A DNA stretch of 33,984 nucleotides from Lachnospiraceae bacterium (GCA_017455435.1 JAFTAU010000078.1:1-33984); one strand, 5' to 3'; numbered from the stretch's first letter, positions 13,779-22,683 are shown. Notes: generated by a model not told the origin, from the sequence alone. Numbers and translations are program-made.

Positions 13779-16208
13779 CTATTTAAACTCTATGCGCAGC
13801 CAGGAGCTGGGATCCTTCTGACCCGCGTTTCTGGCCACAACATTAATCTCTCTCTTTATCAGCTCCGTACTCTCCGTGCTGTACATGCCGAAATAGAGTC
13901 TGATCTTTTCGAGGCCCTCGGGATCCTGAATGTCGAGCTCCTCGTATGGCATAAACGTCTCTACGTAATAGCCCGTAGCGCCGCTCAGATCCTCCAGCGT
14001 GCCGTTTTTGATGCGGACGTGGGTGGCGCCGTCACACCAGCTTCTCAGCCATGCGTTCTGTGAGCGGACGCCTCTGTAGCGGGAGTTTTCGTTGGTGATG
14101 TCCACTTTATATCCCGTGCAGTGCTTGTCCAAAAAGCCTGTTCCGTATTTCGCGAAGAACAGAATAACGTACGGGTTTTCATCTACGGAATTACCCGGCG
14201 CGTATTCCAGGACGGAGTTGTTTACGTCTACAAAGGTATAAATGCCGTCAGTGCCCTTGTATACATACAGATAAGCGTTGATGGGGGAATTTTCGTCGCC
14301 GTCGGCGTAAATCTTGTAGACGGGGTCGCCGTACTGAGAGTCGAGAACGCCGTCGATTTCCAAATCCTCAGTGGGCATATTCTTCCAATCGGAAACCACT
14401 TCTTCATTCTCAAATGCGTAGGGCTCATAAAGGGCGCCCGTCTTTTCTCCGGCGCTCGCGGAGGAGCCGTCGGAATCTTTGCCCAGAAGAATGATTTCCG
14501 GAACGGCGATGCCGTCAACGTTGCCGGGGTTTTCTATGGTGATGGTTACGGATTTGACATCCAGCTCGTCAAACTCGGCGATTGCGGCGCTGCCGATGGC
14601 CGGTTTGTTTTCCTCGAGATTGTAGTAATCCCAGTTGTACTTGACCGGGCCTATCGTGACCTGTCCTTCTTCGCCGTTCTTTCTGTAATCAAAGGTGATA
14701 GACTTTATCTCGCTGAACATCTCGTTATAATCGCGGGAGTTGTAAACCATTACAGCGCGCATGGTTTTGTAATCGTCAAAATCAAACGTGAAAGTGGTTT
14801 CTCCGTCGCCCGCCAGAAACTCGGGAGCGAGGTCGTTGTCATGATAAGGAATGACTCTGTCCGTCAGATAGCTGACGTCGCTGCCGAAACGGACGTTGTC
14901 GCAGTCCGCCTTTGCCTCCAGCGCAAGATTCTTGTAGCCGCTGATGGCCTCGGGAAGCGCCTGAGGCGTAACGCTGGGGCCGTTGGCATGCATGGTGGGG
15001 ATGCCTTTGCTGTTGTTTACGTAAACGATTTCGTCGATGGCAAACTTGCGCAGGTCGTCATAGTTTACGTTGTTTCTGAACGTCATGTACGCGGCAAACT
15101 GCTGGTCTCCCGCGTCAGCCATTCCGTGAATACCTACGGCCTGGCGCTGGAAGTTGAAATCCGTGTAGATAACCTGTGCGCCGTCGTCAAGATCAAACTT
15201 TGTGTACGGGCCCATGGGCGCATCCGCCACGGCCGCGCGTGTCTGATACTTTGCGTTGTAGTAGGTATAGGTCAGAAAGATAAGATAATACTTTCCGTCG
15301 TGATAGAAGCACATCGGGCCTTCGTTGGTGGAGCCGCCTTCCATGATGGGAGTGTCGCCGTTTGCGGTGGTGTAGCCGTAACGGGTGATTCTGGTAAGCG
15401 TGTTATATTTGGGAGTGGCCCAGTCTTCCATCTCGATACAGTAAGCGCCGGAGGTATTGTCATTGTTTGCGGTACCAAGGTCCGCAACAAAGAACAGATA
15501 ACGCTTTCCTGTTTCCGGATCGATGAAAGGTGAAGGACCGATAACCTTGATAAAGCCCTGGATTCCGTACCAGCCTACAGCGGGCGAGAGCAGGTCCTTG
15601 TCATATTCGTCCTGATGCAGCTCAAACTGCAGCACAGGCTGTCCGGCAGTCTTTTCGGCTGCTCCTCCCGTCAGCTCTACAAAGGGGCCTTCGGGCGTGT
15701 CGGATACGCAGCAGGAGTCATAACGGAGGGTGCTGTTGCTGCCCCACGGCGCGGAATAGAACATATAGTATTTCTTGTATTCCGGATCGTAAATGCATTG
15801 CGGAGCCCAATAGCCCTTGTAAGACCAGTTTTCATCCACGTCGGGCATAAAAGCCGGGCCGAGGCATTCCCAGTCCGTCAGATTGCGCGAGCGCCATACC
15901 TCGATACCCGCGGTGTTGATGTAACCGGAGGTACAGTAGACATAGTACGTTCCGCCGTCTCCGTCCTCGTCGGGCACGAAAAGCAGCGAAGGATCGGCGC
16001 CCCACTCATTGCTGGAGTTTACGTAGAACAGGTTTTTGTTTACTTCTTTTTCATTGCTGTCGTAGCTGTAAAAAGAAAGCTCGCCCGCCTTGTATTCTCC
16101 GTCGTCGGCTTTTGTCTCGCTACCCGAGCCGGAGCCGCACGCGGTGAGTGAAATCACCGTAACGCACGCAAGAATCACTGAAATAATTCTTAAAAATCTT
16201 TTGCTCAT
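13779..16208 (-). CDS. GH43-like lipoprotein with two C-terminal accessory domains
   Basis: I start this 809-residue protein at the ATG at 16208, preceded by AGAAGGAG and followed by a clean lipoprotein signal (lipobox L-T-A-C, C24). The longer reading frame upstream overlaps the permease gene and lacks such a site. The GH43-like propeller (about 60-440) has D72 in W-G-A-D-P-S, a second acidic site in I-G-P-S-P-F-I-D-P-E-T-G, and E in T-N-E-G-P-M. A discoidin-like domain follows, then a serine/glutamate linker and a C-terminal CBM9-like domain starting near L-E-I-D-G-V-L-D-S-Q-Y. It shares the general plan of its downstream neighbour but is 256 residues longer. Substrate is unknown; arabinan, xylan or galactan side chains are typical for the family. 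Confidence 0.82.
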   Translation of the reverse strand: MSKRFLRIISVILACVTVISLTACGSGSGSETKADDGEYKAGELSFYSYDSNEKEVNKNLFYVNSSNEWGADPSLLFVPDEDGDGGTYYVYCTSGYINTAGIEVWRSRNLTDWECLGPAFMPDVDENWSYKGYWAPQCIYDPEYKKYYMFYSAPWGSNSTLRYDSCCVSDTPEGPFVELTGGAAEKTAGQPVLQFELHQDEYDKDLLSPAVGWYGIQGFIKVIGPSPFIDPETGKRYLFFVADLGTANNDNTSGAYCIEMEDWATPKYNTLTRITRYGYTTANGDTPIMEGGSTNEGPMCFYHDGKYYLIFLTYTYYNAKYQTRAAVADAPMGPYTKFDLDDGAQVIYTDFNFQRQAVGIHGMADAGDQQFAAYMTFRNNVNYDDLRKFAIDEIVYVNNSKGIPTMHANGPSVTPQALPEAISGYKNLALEAKADCDNVRFGSDVSYLTDRVIPYHDNDLAPEFLAGDGETTFTFDFDDYKTMRAVMVYNSRDYNEMFSEIKSITFDYRKNGEEGQVTIGPVKYNWDYYNLEENKPAIGSAAIAEFDELDVKSVTITIENPGNVDGIAVPEIILLGKDSDGSSASAGEKTGALYEPYAFENEEVVSDWKNMPTEDLEIDGVLDSQYGDPVYKIYADGDENSPINAYLYVYKGTDGIYTFVDVNNSVLEYAPGNSVDENPYVILFFAKYGTGFLDKHCTGYKVDITNENSRYRGVRSQNAWLRSWCDGATHVRIKNGTLEDLSGATGYYVETFMPYEELDIQDPEGLEKIRLYFGMYSTESTELIKREINVVARNAGQKDPSSWLRIEFK

Positions 16209-16228
16209 ATTATTCTCCTTCTGCCCGC

Positions 16229-17083
16229 TCAGCCCTTTACGGACGAACCGATCTGGCTGGCAATAATCTTCTTTTGAAGCAGCAGGTAAACTACGATTAC
16301 AGGCAAAATGCCTATGGTACAGGTGGCACACGCCATGGCGATGTCCCTGTCTCCGCCGTTGATACTGAAGGCGGATCTGATAACCAGAATGATGGTCCTC
16401 TTGCGGGAATCATTGAGCAGGTACAGCGGGAGCAGGTAGTTGTTCCATGCGCCTATACCTATCATGATAGCTCTGGTAACCGTAAGAGGCGTAAGCTGCG
16501 GCAGGATGACTCTGAAGAAAGTGGTAAAGAGTCCCGCTCCGTCGATTCTGGCCGCTTCATCAAGCTGCCTTGGAATGGAGTTGATGAAGTTCATATAGAT
16601 GAATGAGCATCCGGGGATGCCGCCCGCGGCAGTCAGGAAAGCCAGCGCGAGCAGACTGTTCGTCAGTCCCAGATTGACCATGAGAGAATAGGTTCCGACC
16701 AGGGTGATAATGCCCGGCACCATAAGCAGCGCCATCTGGACCGCACGTACCGTTCTGGTGGTCTTTTTGCTGCCGCGCGACAGGCTGTAGCCCGCCATGG
16801 AAGCAAAGGTAATCTCCAGAAAGATAGTAGCTCCGGTGTAGATGATGGAGTTTTTGAAGCCGATCCAGATATCTGATTTTTTGATGACTGCAAGATAATT
16901 TTCCCAGTGCGCCCCCTGTGAGAGCCACATCTTTGATGAGGAAATGTCGGTGATATCCTTTATGGACATTATTATCAGCTCGTAAAAAGGCCATATATAC
17001 ATGAAGAATATCACAATGCATATGACAGGTATCCACCAGCGGACCTTTTTATGCTTTTTGGGTTTAAACTCTGTATTCTTCAT
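16229..17083 (-). CDS. Sugar ABC transporter permease, CUT1 MalG-type
   Basis: The 284-residue integral membrane protein has about six hydrophobic helices and the cytoplasmic EAA loop (D-E-A-A-R-I-D-G-A-G, followed by L-P-Q-L-T-P) that docks the ATPase. The start at 17083 overlaps the stop of the other permease as TGATG and has AAGAAGGTGG upstream. A GTG 10 codons earlier would overlap more and lacks a good site. It pairs with the adjacent permease and binding lipoprotein to import an oligosaccharide. No ATPase gene is present in the window, so a shared MsmK/UgpC-type ATPase encoded elsewhere probably powers it, as is common in Bacillota. Confidence 0.93.
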   Translation of the reverse strand: MKNTEFKPKKHKKVRWWIPVICIVIFFMYIWPFYELIIMSIKDITDISSSKMWLSQGAHWENYLAVIKKSDIWIGFKNSIIYTGATIFLEITFASMAGYSLSRGSKKTTRTVRAVQMALLMVPGIITLVGTYSLMVNLGLTNSLLALAFLTAAGGIPGCSFIYMNFINSIPRQLDEAARIDGAGLFTTFFRVILPQLTPLTVTRAIMIGIGAWNNYLLPLYLLNDSRKRTIILVIRSAFSINGGDRDIAMACATCTIGILPVIVVYLLLQKKIIASQIGSSVKG

Positions 17084-17955
17084 CAGTATTCCACCTTCTT
17101 GCTGCTCAGCCACTTGTTAATGGGCACCGAGATAATTATTATGACAAAGAAGAACCACATGGCAATGCCTGCCGCATAGCCCGCCTTGTTGTAGTTAAAG
17201 TACTGCTGTGAAATATACAGGGTGAGCGATGTCGAGCCGCCGTCCGGGCCTCCCTTTGACAGTGACGAAATGATGTCATAAATCTTGAAGCTGGCAATGA
17301 GATTCAGCACCACGCTGGTAATCATGGAGGGCTGAAGGAGCGGAATGGTGATGTGAAGCTTTTCCTTCCAGCTCGAGGCGCCGTCCAGTCTGGCGGACTC
17401 CAGAAGCTCGTGAGGGATGTTCTGAAGTCCTGCCAGATATAGCAGCATGGTTGAGCCGCAGTGCAGGAAGGACGTGGTCAGAAGCACTACAAAGGTGGAG
17501 CTGAGACCCGTCTTCATCCAATAGACCGGCTCAATATTGAACCATGAAAGAATCTCGTTTAAGATGCCTCCGTCATACTGATAGAAGTAGTACATAATCT
17601 GTCCCATGATAAATCCGGATATCATGACGGGCAGGTAAATCGTGGCTCTGATGGCGGCGCGGCCGTGGAATTTTTGATCCACAAAAAAGGCCAGCGCCAG
17701 TCCCAGAACGTTTTTGACAATAGTTATTCCGAATGCGTAAATCAGCGTATTGCGCAGAGCTATCCAGAAATACTCGTCGCTGAGCGCCTTTTTGAAATTA
17801 TCGAAGCCGATGAATTTCATGTTGGGCGAATAGCCGTTCCAGTTGAAGAATGCCATTCTGAAGGCATTTCCTATGGGGAAAAACCTCAGACCCACGACCA
17901 TCAGTATGGCGGGCAGCATAAAAAGGAAGTATTTTCTGTCTAATTTCTTTTGCAT
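17083..17955 (-). CDS. Sugar ABC transporter permease, CUT1 MalF-type
   Basis: The 290-residue protein has an N-terminal cytoplasmic tail, a first helix at F-L-F-M-L-P-A-I-L-M-V-V-G-L, and the EAA-like loop H-E-L-L-E-S-A-R-L-D-G-A-S at about 185-200. Together with the next gene it forms the heterodimeric membrane channel of a CUT1 importer. AGAGAGGGAACT precedes the ATG. The gene lies 32 bp after the binding-protein gene. The length and topology are normal for UgpA/LacF-like permeases. Confidence 0.93.
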   Translation of the reverse strand: MQKKLDRKYFLFMLPAILMVVGLRFFPIGNAFRMAFFNWNGYSPNMKFIGFDNFKKALSDEYFWIALRNTLIYAFGITIVKNVLGLALAFFVDQKFHGRAAIRATIYLPVMISGFIMGQIMYYFYQYDGGILNEILSWFNIEPVYWMKTGLSSTFVVLLTTSFLHCGSTMLLYLAGLQNIPHELLESARLDGASSWKEKLHITIPLLQPSMITSVVLNLIASFKIYDIISSLSKGGPDGGSTSLTLYISQQYFNYNKAGYAAGIAMWFFFVIIIISVPINKWLSSKKVEY

Positions 17956-17987
17956 AGTTCCCTCTCTGAAAGTGAGCTATATATACA

Positions 17988-19322
17988 TTATTCTCCCGTG
18001 TAAACGTTGTCGTAGCCATCCTTGAGGAACTCGATGACCTTGTTGAGGCCGGAATCGGTGTAGTCGGCAAAAAGCTTGTTGGCGGCAGTGCCCATATAAG
18101 CCCACATTCCGCTGGGAAGGTATTCGCGGTCCCAGACGTTGTGATAGCCGATATTGTGTCCGGCGTATTTTTCCTTCATGGCTGCAAGAGCCTTTGTACC
18201 GGGCGTCTCGTCGATCGCCATAACGGTCTTCTGGCAGGATACGCGCGAAGTGGCGTCCAGAAGCTTCAGAGTGATTTCGGGAGTCGCAAGGAAGTTAAGG
18301 AAAATCTTTGCGGCTTCGATGTTGCCGGAATCCTTCCAGATGGAGAAGGCGTCGCCTTCACCGGAAACAACGGCTTCCTCGCCGCCGGCCTTTGAAGCCG
18401 GGAAGGGAGCGAAGGTGAAGTTTCCTTTGGGATTGAGGCTGTAAAGAGTGGCGATGGAGGCTGTGTTCTCGGAAATGATGAACGCCGCCTGGCCGGCTGC
18501 CATTCTCTCGTACATGTCATTGGTATTGATGGAGCGGGCATCCTTGAAGAAGTACTCGCTCATAAGAGCCTTCTGATAGAACTTTAACAGATAGATATAT
18601 TCCGCCCAGTCCCAGGTGCCGTTTTTGAGCTGCTCGCCTACATCGGCTACTTCGCCTTCATAGGTGAGGAAGGTTCCGGCAAGGTTGGCCGTCAGACCGG
18701 CGTCGGGGTTTGAAGCGATGGGGGTAAAGCCGGCCGCCTTGATCTTTGCGCAGGCATCCAGGAATTCATCCCAGGTGGTGATGGCAAAGGGATCTACGCC
18801 CGCGGCTTCGCAGACAGCGAGGTTGACAACGTTTCCGTTTACACCGTTGGAGATCATGTTGACGTAAATCTTTCCGTCGTCGTCCTGAATAACGCCCAGA
18901 GCGGACTCGTCATAATCCTTGCAGTATTCCTGATCGGAAAGGTCCAGAGATACGCTCTTGTATCTGCGGAGTGACCATCCGGCGGTGACGAAAACGTCGG
19001 GCAGGTTGTTGGCCGCCATACGGTTGATCATGGTGGAGCTGTAGTCGGAGCCGTAGTTGTCGATGACTATGGTGGCGCCGTACTTTGACTCAAAGTTTGA
19101 GCAGATCTGCTGGAATGCTGTCAGGGAGTCGCCGGTGTAGTTTACGGCTACTTCCAGCTGAACGCCAGCCAGCTCATTTCCGGTTGCTCCGCCCTGCTGA
19201 GCGGGCTTTCCGCCTTCCTGAGTCTGCTGTGCGGAACCGGAACCGTTTTGTTCCTCTCCTCCGCAGGCAACAAGGCTAAAAACCATGATTACACTGAGTA
19301 AACAAACCAAAAACTTTTTCAT
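17988..19322 (-). CDS. Extracellular solute-binding lipoprotein of sugar ABC transporter
   Basis: The 444-residue protein begins with a lipoprotein signal ending in L-V-A-C (C20), then a low-complexity glutamine/glycine linker (about 21-48) and a family 1 (MalE-like) binding domain. The segment N-N-L-P-D-V-F-V-T-A-G-W and the W-D-E-F-L-D-A-C helix start are typical of that family. It delivers the glycan fragment to the two permeases encoded directly downstream. A strong AGGAGGAAGA site precedes the ATG. The gene follows the cytosolic alpha/alpha-barrel gene by 16 bp. It resembles binding proteins for oligosaccharides more than those for free monosaccharides. Confidence 0.93.
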   Translation of the reverse strand: MKKFLVCLLSVIMVFSLVACGGEEQNGSGSAQQTQEGGKPAQQGGATGNELAGVQLEVAVNYTGDSLTAFQQICSNFESKYGATIVIDNYGSDYSSTMINRMAANNLPDVFVTAGWSLRRYKSVSLDLSDQEYCKDYDESALGVIQDDDGKIYVNMISNGVNGNVVNLAVCEAAGVDPFAITTWDEFLDACAKIKAAGFTPIASNPDAGLTANLAGTFLTYEGEVADVGEQLKNGTWDWAEYIYLLKFYQKALMSEYFFKDARSINTNDMYERMAAGQAAFIISENTASIATLYSLNPKGNFTFAPFPASKAGGEEAVVSGEGDAFSIWKDSGNIEAAKIFLNFLATPEITLKLLDATSRVSCQKTVMAIDETPGTKALAAMKEKYAGHNIGYHNVWDREYLPSGMWAYMGTAANKLFADYTDSGLNKVIEFLKDGYDNVYTGE

Positions 19323-19338
19323 ATCTTCTTCCTCCTGT

Positions 19339-21450
19339 TTATTCCAAACAATCCAGATCTTCTTCGGTCATGGCGGCGATGGTATAGAGACGCCATGCGC
19401 CCATCCAGGTCTGAAGATTGTCATTGAAATGTCCCCGTTCTTCGGGTGTGGGGCGGTACTTGGTCCAGCGGCAGTGGAAAAATCCTTCGTTCTGGGAGCC
19501 CAGAGGTCTGACGCTGCCGTGAATGCTGACGCCCTCTTCCATGGTGATGCCGAGCAGGGCGTTGCACCAGGTAAGCTTTGCCCAGCGCCTGAAGTGCTCA
19601 TTTCCGGTAAGATGCCAGAGCTTGAAAAGATCCGCCACAAGGAGCGCTCCCCAGGGGTCAAGCGCGCTGTGCTCCGCGGAGATCAGTGTTCCGCCCGTGG
19701 TGTAGTATCCGTATTTGGTAAACTCCGCATCTACGGGATAGATTGCATCGTACCAGAACATCCATGAGAAGAAATAGTAAGCGGCTTTTTCCGCTCTGGT
19801 GAGCCAGAGCTTATCGCCCGTGGCCTCGTAGATATCCAGACCGGCTCTGACAAAGGGATAGGCCGTTTCCTTGTCTACGCAGAGGCAGTCCAGGGCTCCG
19901 GCGGTGCAGACAAAGTTGTCCAGATCTCTCTCGTAGTAGAAATCCATGGCTTTTTTGGCGGTTTCCAGATATCTTTCGTCCTTTATGGTCTTGTAGACCT
20001 CGGTAAGACCCATAATCATAAATGCGCCGGCGCCGCCTGCGGTGGCCCTCATGCTGCCGTCCTCGTTCCAGCTCTTTCCGAAGCCGAACTCGGGGCTGTA
20101 ATGATCCACGGCGAAATCGGCGAGCTTACGTGAAAACTCGAGATATTCGGGCTTATCGATGCCATTGTCCTTGAACAGATGATAGGATCTGACAAGCTCG
20201 GTCATTGCCCAGCCCATGTTGCAGGAATCGGGCAGCGTGCGCTTTGCGGGGTCTTCTACAAAATTGTGTGAAAAGAAGGGGTAAAGCAGGCCGTTTTCCC
20301 ACTGGGTGCTTACGTAGCCGTCCAGAATACGCGTGGCAAGAGTGAGCTGCTCCTTGTCTCCTTTTTTGAAGGCGTCCATCGCCAGAAGTCTGGCCGTCAT
20401 AGCGCCCTGATCCGCCCAGCCGATTTCGTAGCGCGACGAGAACTCGGACAGGTAGGTATTGGACGGGTCTTCCATGGCTATCGCCATTTCTTTTCCGTAC
20501 AGATGACCGGAGTGCATTATGCGGAAAAGCTTGTCCGAATAGTGTCCCGCCAGCATGGGGGTTCCGTGACAGTCTTTTTCGAGAAATCTGAAAAATGAAA
20601 TGCCGAGATCCCAGACTCTGTCTCTGGTAAGGCAGGGCTCTTTGTCTTTTGTGAAAACGCTGTCCGCTTCTTCCATGAGATTTGCGGTAGCGTAATTTTT
20701 GAATTTTGGCACGCAGAAAAACAGCTCCAGCGTAAGGGTAATGCGGCCGCCCGGTACGAGGAACATGTATTCCTCATAAGGCTCCGTCATCATGTTTTTG
20801 CGGCCGTAGGTGTATGGCAGCTCCGAAACAGGGTGGAATACACGGTGGCGCATACGTCCGTCCCCGTCGAGAATAAGAGAATCCGCGGAACGCAGGCTTT
20901 CTTCATCAATATCGCTGACAAAAAGCGCCAGGCCGTGAGTGTCGTCTTCCGAAAGTGTGCAGGACGGAATACCCTCACGGTCGTAGGCAAAGACCCAGGG
21001 CTGGCCTTCGCAGGTCAGGCCTTTAGGGGTGTTGGTCTTTTTGGTACCGCCGAAGAAATCCGCCATTCCGGTATCCACGCCTGCAGACCTGCCGTCGCAG
21101 CTTTCTCCGTCGAATTCATTGCCGTTGTAGGAAAAGCCCGGGAAAACATAGTGATCGGGCTTGAAACCTGTCTTTACCTCAAAAATACTCTTAAAACGGA
21201 TGCGATGATCCGAGGTATTGATGATGGTTCGCTTGATTTCAACGCGGTTTTCGGTGGCAAAGGAAAACACATCGCGGAACCTCAGTCCCTCGGCCTCGGA
21301 AACAAGTGTGTCCGCTGTTTCGGAAACGATCTCGGCTCTGAATTCTTCGCCTTTGATTACAGTGAGCGCGGGCATCATTTCCGCGAACACATCGCCCTCG
21401 GGTTTGCTCAAAAGACTGAATCTGTTTTGTTGATTTTTAACAAGAAACAT
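19339..21450 (-). CDS. Cytosolic alpha/alpha-barrel carbohydrate-active protein, first gene of the operon
   Basis: I place the start at 21450, giving 703 residues. GAAGAAGGGAAA lies right before this ATG, whereas the upstream 32 codons run through the intergenic promoter region and are lysine- and isoleucine-rich. The N-terminal half (about 1-290) looks like beta-sandwich sequence. The C-terminal half (about 300-690) has repeated amphipathic helix pairs, such as E-I-G-W-A-D-Q-G-A-M-T-A-R-L-L and C-N-M-G-W-A-M-T-E-L-V-R-S-Y, typical of six-hairpin glycosidases, lyases and epimerases. I cannot name the family or the catalytic residues. There is no signal peptide, so it would process the imported oligosaccharide inside the cell. 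Confidence 0.7.
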   Translation of the reverse strand: MFLVKNQQNRFSLLSKPEGDVFAEMMPALTVIKGEEFRAEIVSETADTLVSEAEGLRFRDVFSFATENRVEIKRTIINTSDHRIRFKSIFEVKTGFKPDHYVFPGFSYNGNEFDGESCDGRSAGVDTGMADFFGGTKKTNTPKGLTCEGQPWVFAYDREGIPSCTLSEDDTHGLALFVSDIDEESLRSADSLILDGDGRMRHRVFHPVSELPYTYGRKNMMTEPYEEYMFLVPGGRITLTLELFFCVPKFKNYATANLMEEADSVFTKDKEPCLTRDRVWDLGISFFRFLEKDCHGTPMLAGHYSDKLFRIMHSGHLYGKEMAIAMEDPSNTYLSEFSSRYEIGWADQGAMTARLLAMDAFKKGDKEQLTLATRILDGYVSTQWENGLLYPFFSHNFVEDPAKRTLPDSCNMGWAMTELVRSYHLFKDNGIDKPEYLEFSRKLADFAVDHYSPEFGFGKSWNEDGSMRATAGGAGAFMIMGLTEVYKTIKDERYLETAKKAMDFYYERDLDNFVCTAGALDCLCVDKETAYPFVRAGLDIYEATGDKLWLTRAEKAAYYFFSWMFWYDAIYPVDAEFTKYGYYTTGGTLISAEHSALDPWGALLVADLFKLWHLTGNEHFRRWAKLTWCNALLGITMEEGVSIHGSVRPLGSQNEGFFHCRWTKYRPTPEERGHFNDNLQTWMGAWRLYTIAAMTEEDLDCLE

Positions 21451-21548
21451 TTTCCCTTCTTCCTTTTGCTTAATAATCTTCAATAATAATAACTTTGTTT
21501 TTACTTTTTTAATTATATGTAATACAATACTTTTACGGAGGAACAAAA
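21451..21548. promoter_or_regulatory. Divergent promoter/operator region with an AT-rich dyad
   Basis: This 98-bp spacer separates the operon from the divergent regulator. A dyad ATTATAT-GTA-ATACAAT occupies 21512-21528 with one mismatched pair. A TATAAT on the minus strand (21512-21517) and a TACAAT on the plus strand (21523-21528, with TTTACT at 21500-21505, spacing 17) both fall inside it. An operator there would block both promoters. The region is AT-rich, so these short matches are weak evidence. The regulator's GGAGG lies at about 21537-21541. Confidence 0.4.
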
Positions 21549-22661
21549 ATGAATTACATCAATCTTCTTTCAGAAAATTCATACAAGGAATCCGTCTGGT
21601 ACAAGCGCATCCGCTCCGGTATCGTCAGCAAGACCAACCACCGCAGAGATGTCATTCTTGATCTTTCGCCCGAGGATATCGCCGGTATGGAAAAAGACAG
21701 CGTGCTGCTGATTGTGGGGTTTTCACAGAGATTCCTCTCGGAGGCGGTTGACCTTTGCTTTGCTCACGGTGTCAGACCCCTGATAGTGGGCTCGGCACTT
21801 ACGCATTCCGCCGACCAGCATATCAGTTTTGTTGCCATAAAGCGTGAGGCGGCTATGTACGAAAACGTGGCCAATCTCTTTAACAGCGGGTGCAGACATG
21901 TCGCGATGATCGGCGTCAATCCGCAGGTTTCCACGGATGTTTCTCACAAGGAAGGCTATGTCCAGGCTGTTACCGAGCACGGCTGCGCCGATTACGAAAA
22001 AGATATCTTTTACAATACGCTTGGCATCAACAAAGCCATCGATTCCTTTATTGAGGTCAGAGAAAACTACGATGCCGTGGTCTGCAACAATGACTTTGTG
22101 GCCGTCCTCCTGCTGTCGCGCCTGAATGAACTGGGTGTGAAGGTTCCCGAAGAAATCTCCGTCACCGGCGCCGGCAATATGGATTTTTGCGAGTGGACGG
22201 AGCCGTCTCTGACCAGCATCAGCATTCCTCTGGAATCCGCCGGAAAGAGCGCTGTTGTTCTGTACCGCATCCTCCTGGAAAACCCGGAGCTGGATTCTCT
22301 CAGCTCTTCGTTTGATCACGATATCATCTACCGTGAGAGCACAAAGGCTTCCGATCAGAGCCGCATAACCATCCGCGTCAGCCATCATGATTTTTCTCCT
22401 CTGCTGGACGCCGATTATGAAAACGACATGCGCAGGGTGTGGGCCGTCGCCGATACCTATTCGACCGCCGATGAGACCGACCGCAGAATCCTCAGAGGAA
22501 TCCTGGATAACATCTCAAACTCCGGTCTGGCCGAGAAAAACTACATCTCTGAATCCACTCTGCACTACCGCCTGAACAAGCTCTACAAGTCAACCGGCGT
22601 GTCCGGAAAAAGCGAGCTGAAGACTCTCCTCAAAAAGTATTTTCCGCATTACAATTGTTAA
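21549..22661 (+). CDS. Transcriptional regulator: LacI-type sensor with C-terminal LuxR-like HTH
   Basis: The 370-residue protein starts directly with sensor sequence. Residues about 50-270 resemble the type I periplasmic-binding fold of LacI regulators, for example C-R-H-V-A-M-I-G-V-N, Y-D-A-V-V-C-N-N-D-F-V-A, V-P-E-E-I-S-V-T-G-A-G-N and L-T-S-I-S-I-P-L-E-S-A-G. There is no N-terminal helix-turn-helix. The last 60 residues look like a LuxR/GerE-type helix-turn-helix (I-S-N-S-G-L-A-E-K-N-Y-I-S-E-S-T-L, then L-Y-K-S-T-G-V). This domain order is the reverse of LacI proteins. It is divergent from the operon, so a sugar or sugar acid probably controls its binding. Activator or repressor action cannot be told. 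Confidence 0.8.
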   Translation: MNYINLLSENSYKESVWYKRIRSGIVSKTNHRRDVILDLSPEDIAGMEKDSVLLIVGFSQRFLSEAVDLCFAHGVRPLIVGSALTHSADQHISFVAIKREAAMYENVANLFNSGCRHVAMIGVNPQVSTDVSHKEGYVQAVTEHGCADYEKDIFYNTLGINKAIDSFIEVRENYDAVVCNNDFVAVLLLSRLNELGVKVPEEISVTGAGNMDFCEWTEPSLTSISIPLESAGKSAVVLYRILLENPELDSLSSSFDHDIIYRESTKASDQSRITIRVSHHDFSPLLDADYENDMRRVWAVADTYSTADETDRRILRGILDNISNSGLAEKNYISESTLHYRLNKLYKSTGVSGKSELKTLLKKYFPHYNC

Positions 22662-22683
22662 GGTTCGATTGATAATTATTCTC

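Noticed and set aside
14121..15533. Plus-strand open frame of 470 codons
   Set aside because: It lies wholly opposite the GH43-like lipoprotein gene, which has a lipobox, family motifs and a ribosome binding site. The antisense frame has no recognisable family, signal or ribosome binding site.
16209..16331. 41-codon N-terminal extension of the longer GH43-like gene
   Set aside because: It overlaps the permease gene, has no ribosome binding site, and would bury the lipoprotein signal that begins at 16208.
21451..21546. 32-codon N-terminal extension of the first operon gene
   Set aside because: It would leave almost no room for a promoter, and a good GAAGAAGGG site stands directly before the ATG at 21450.
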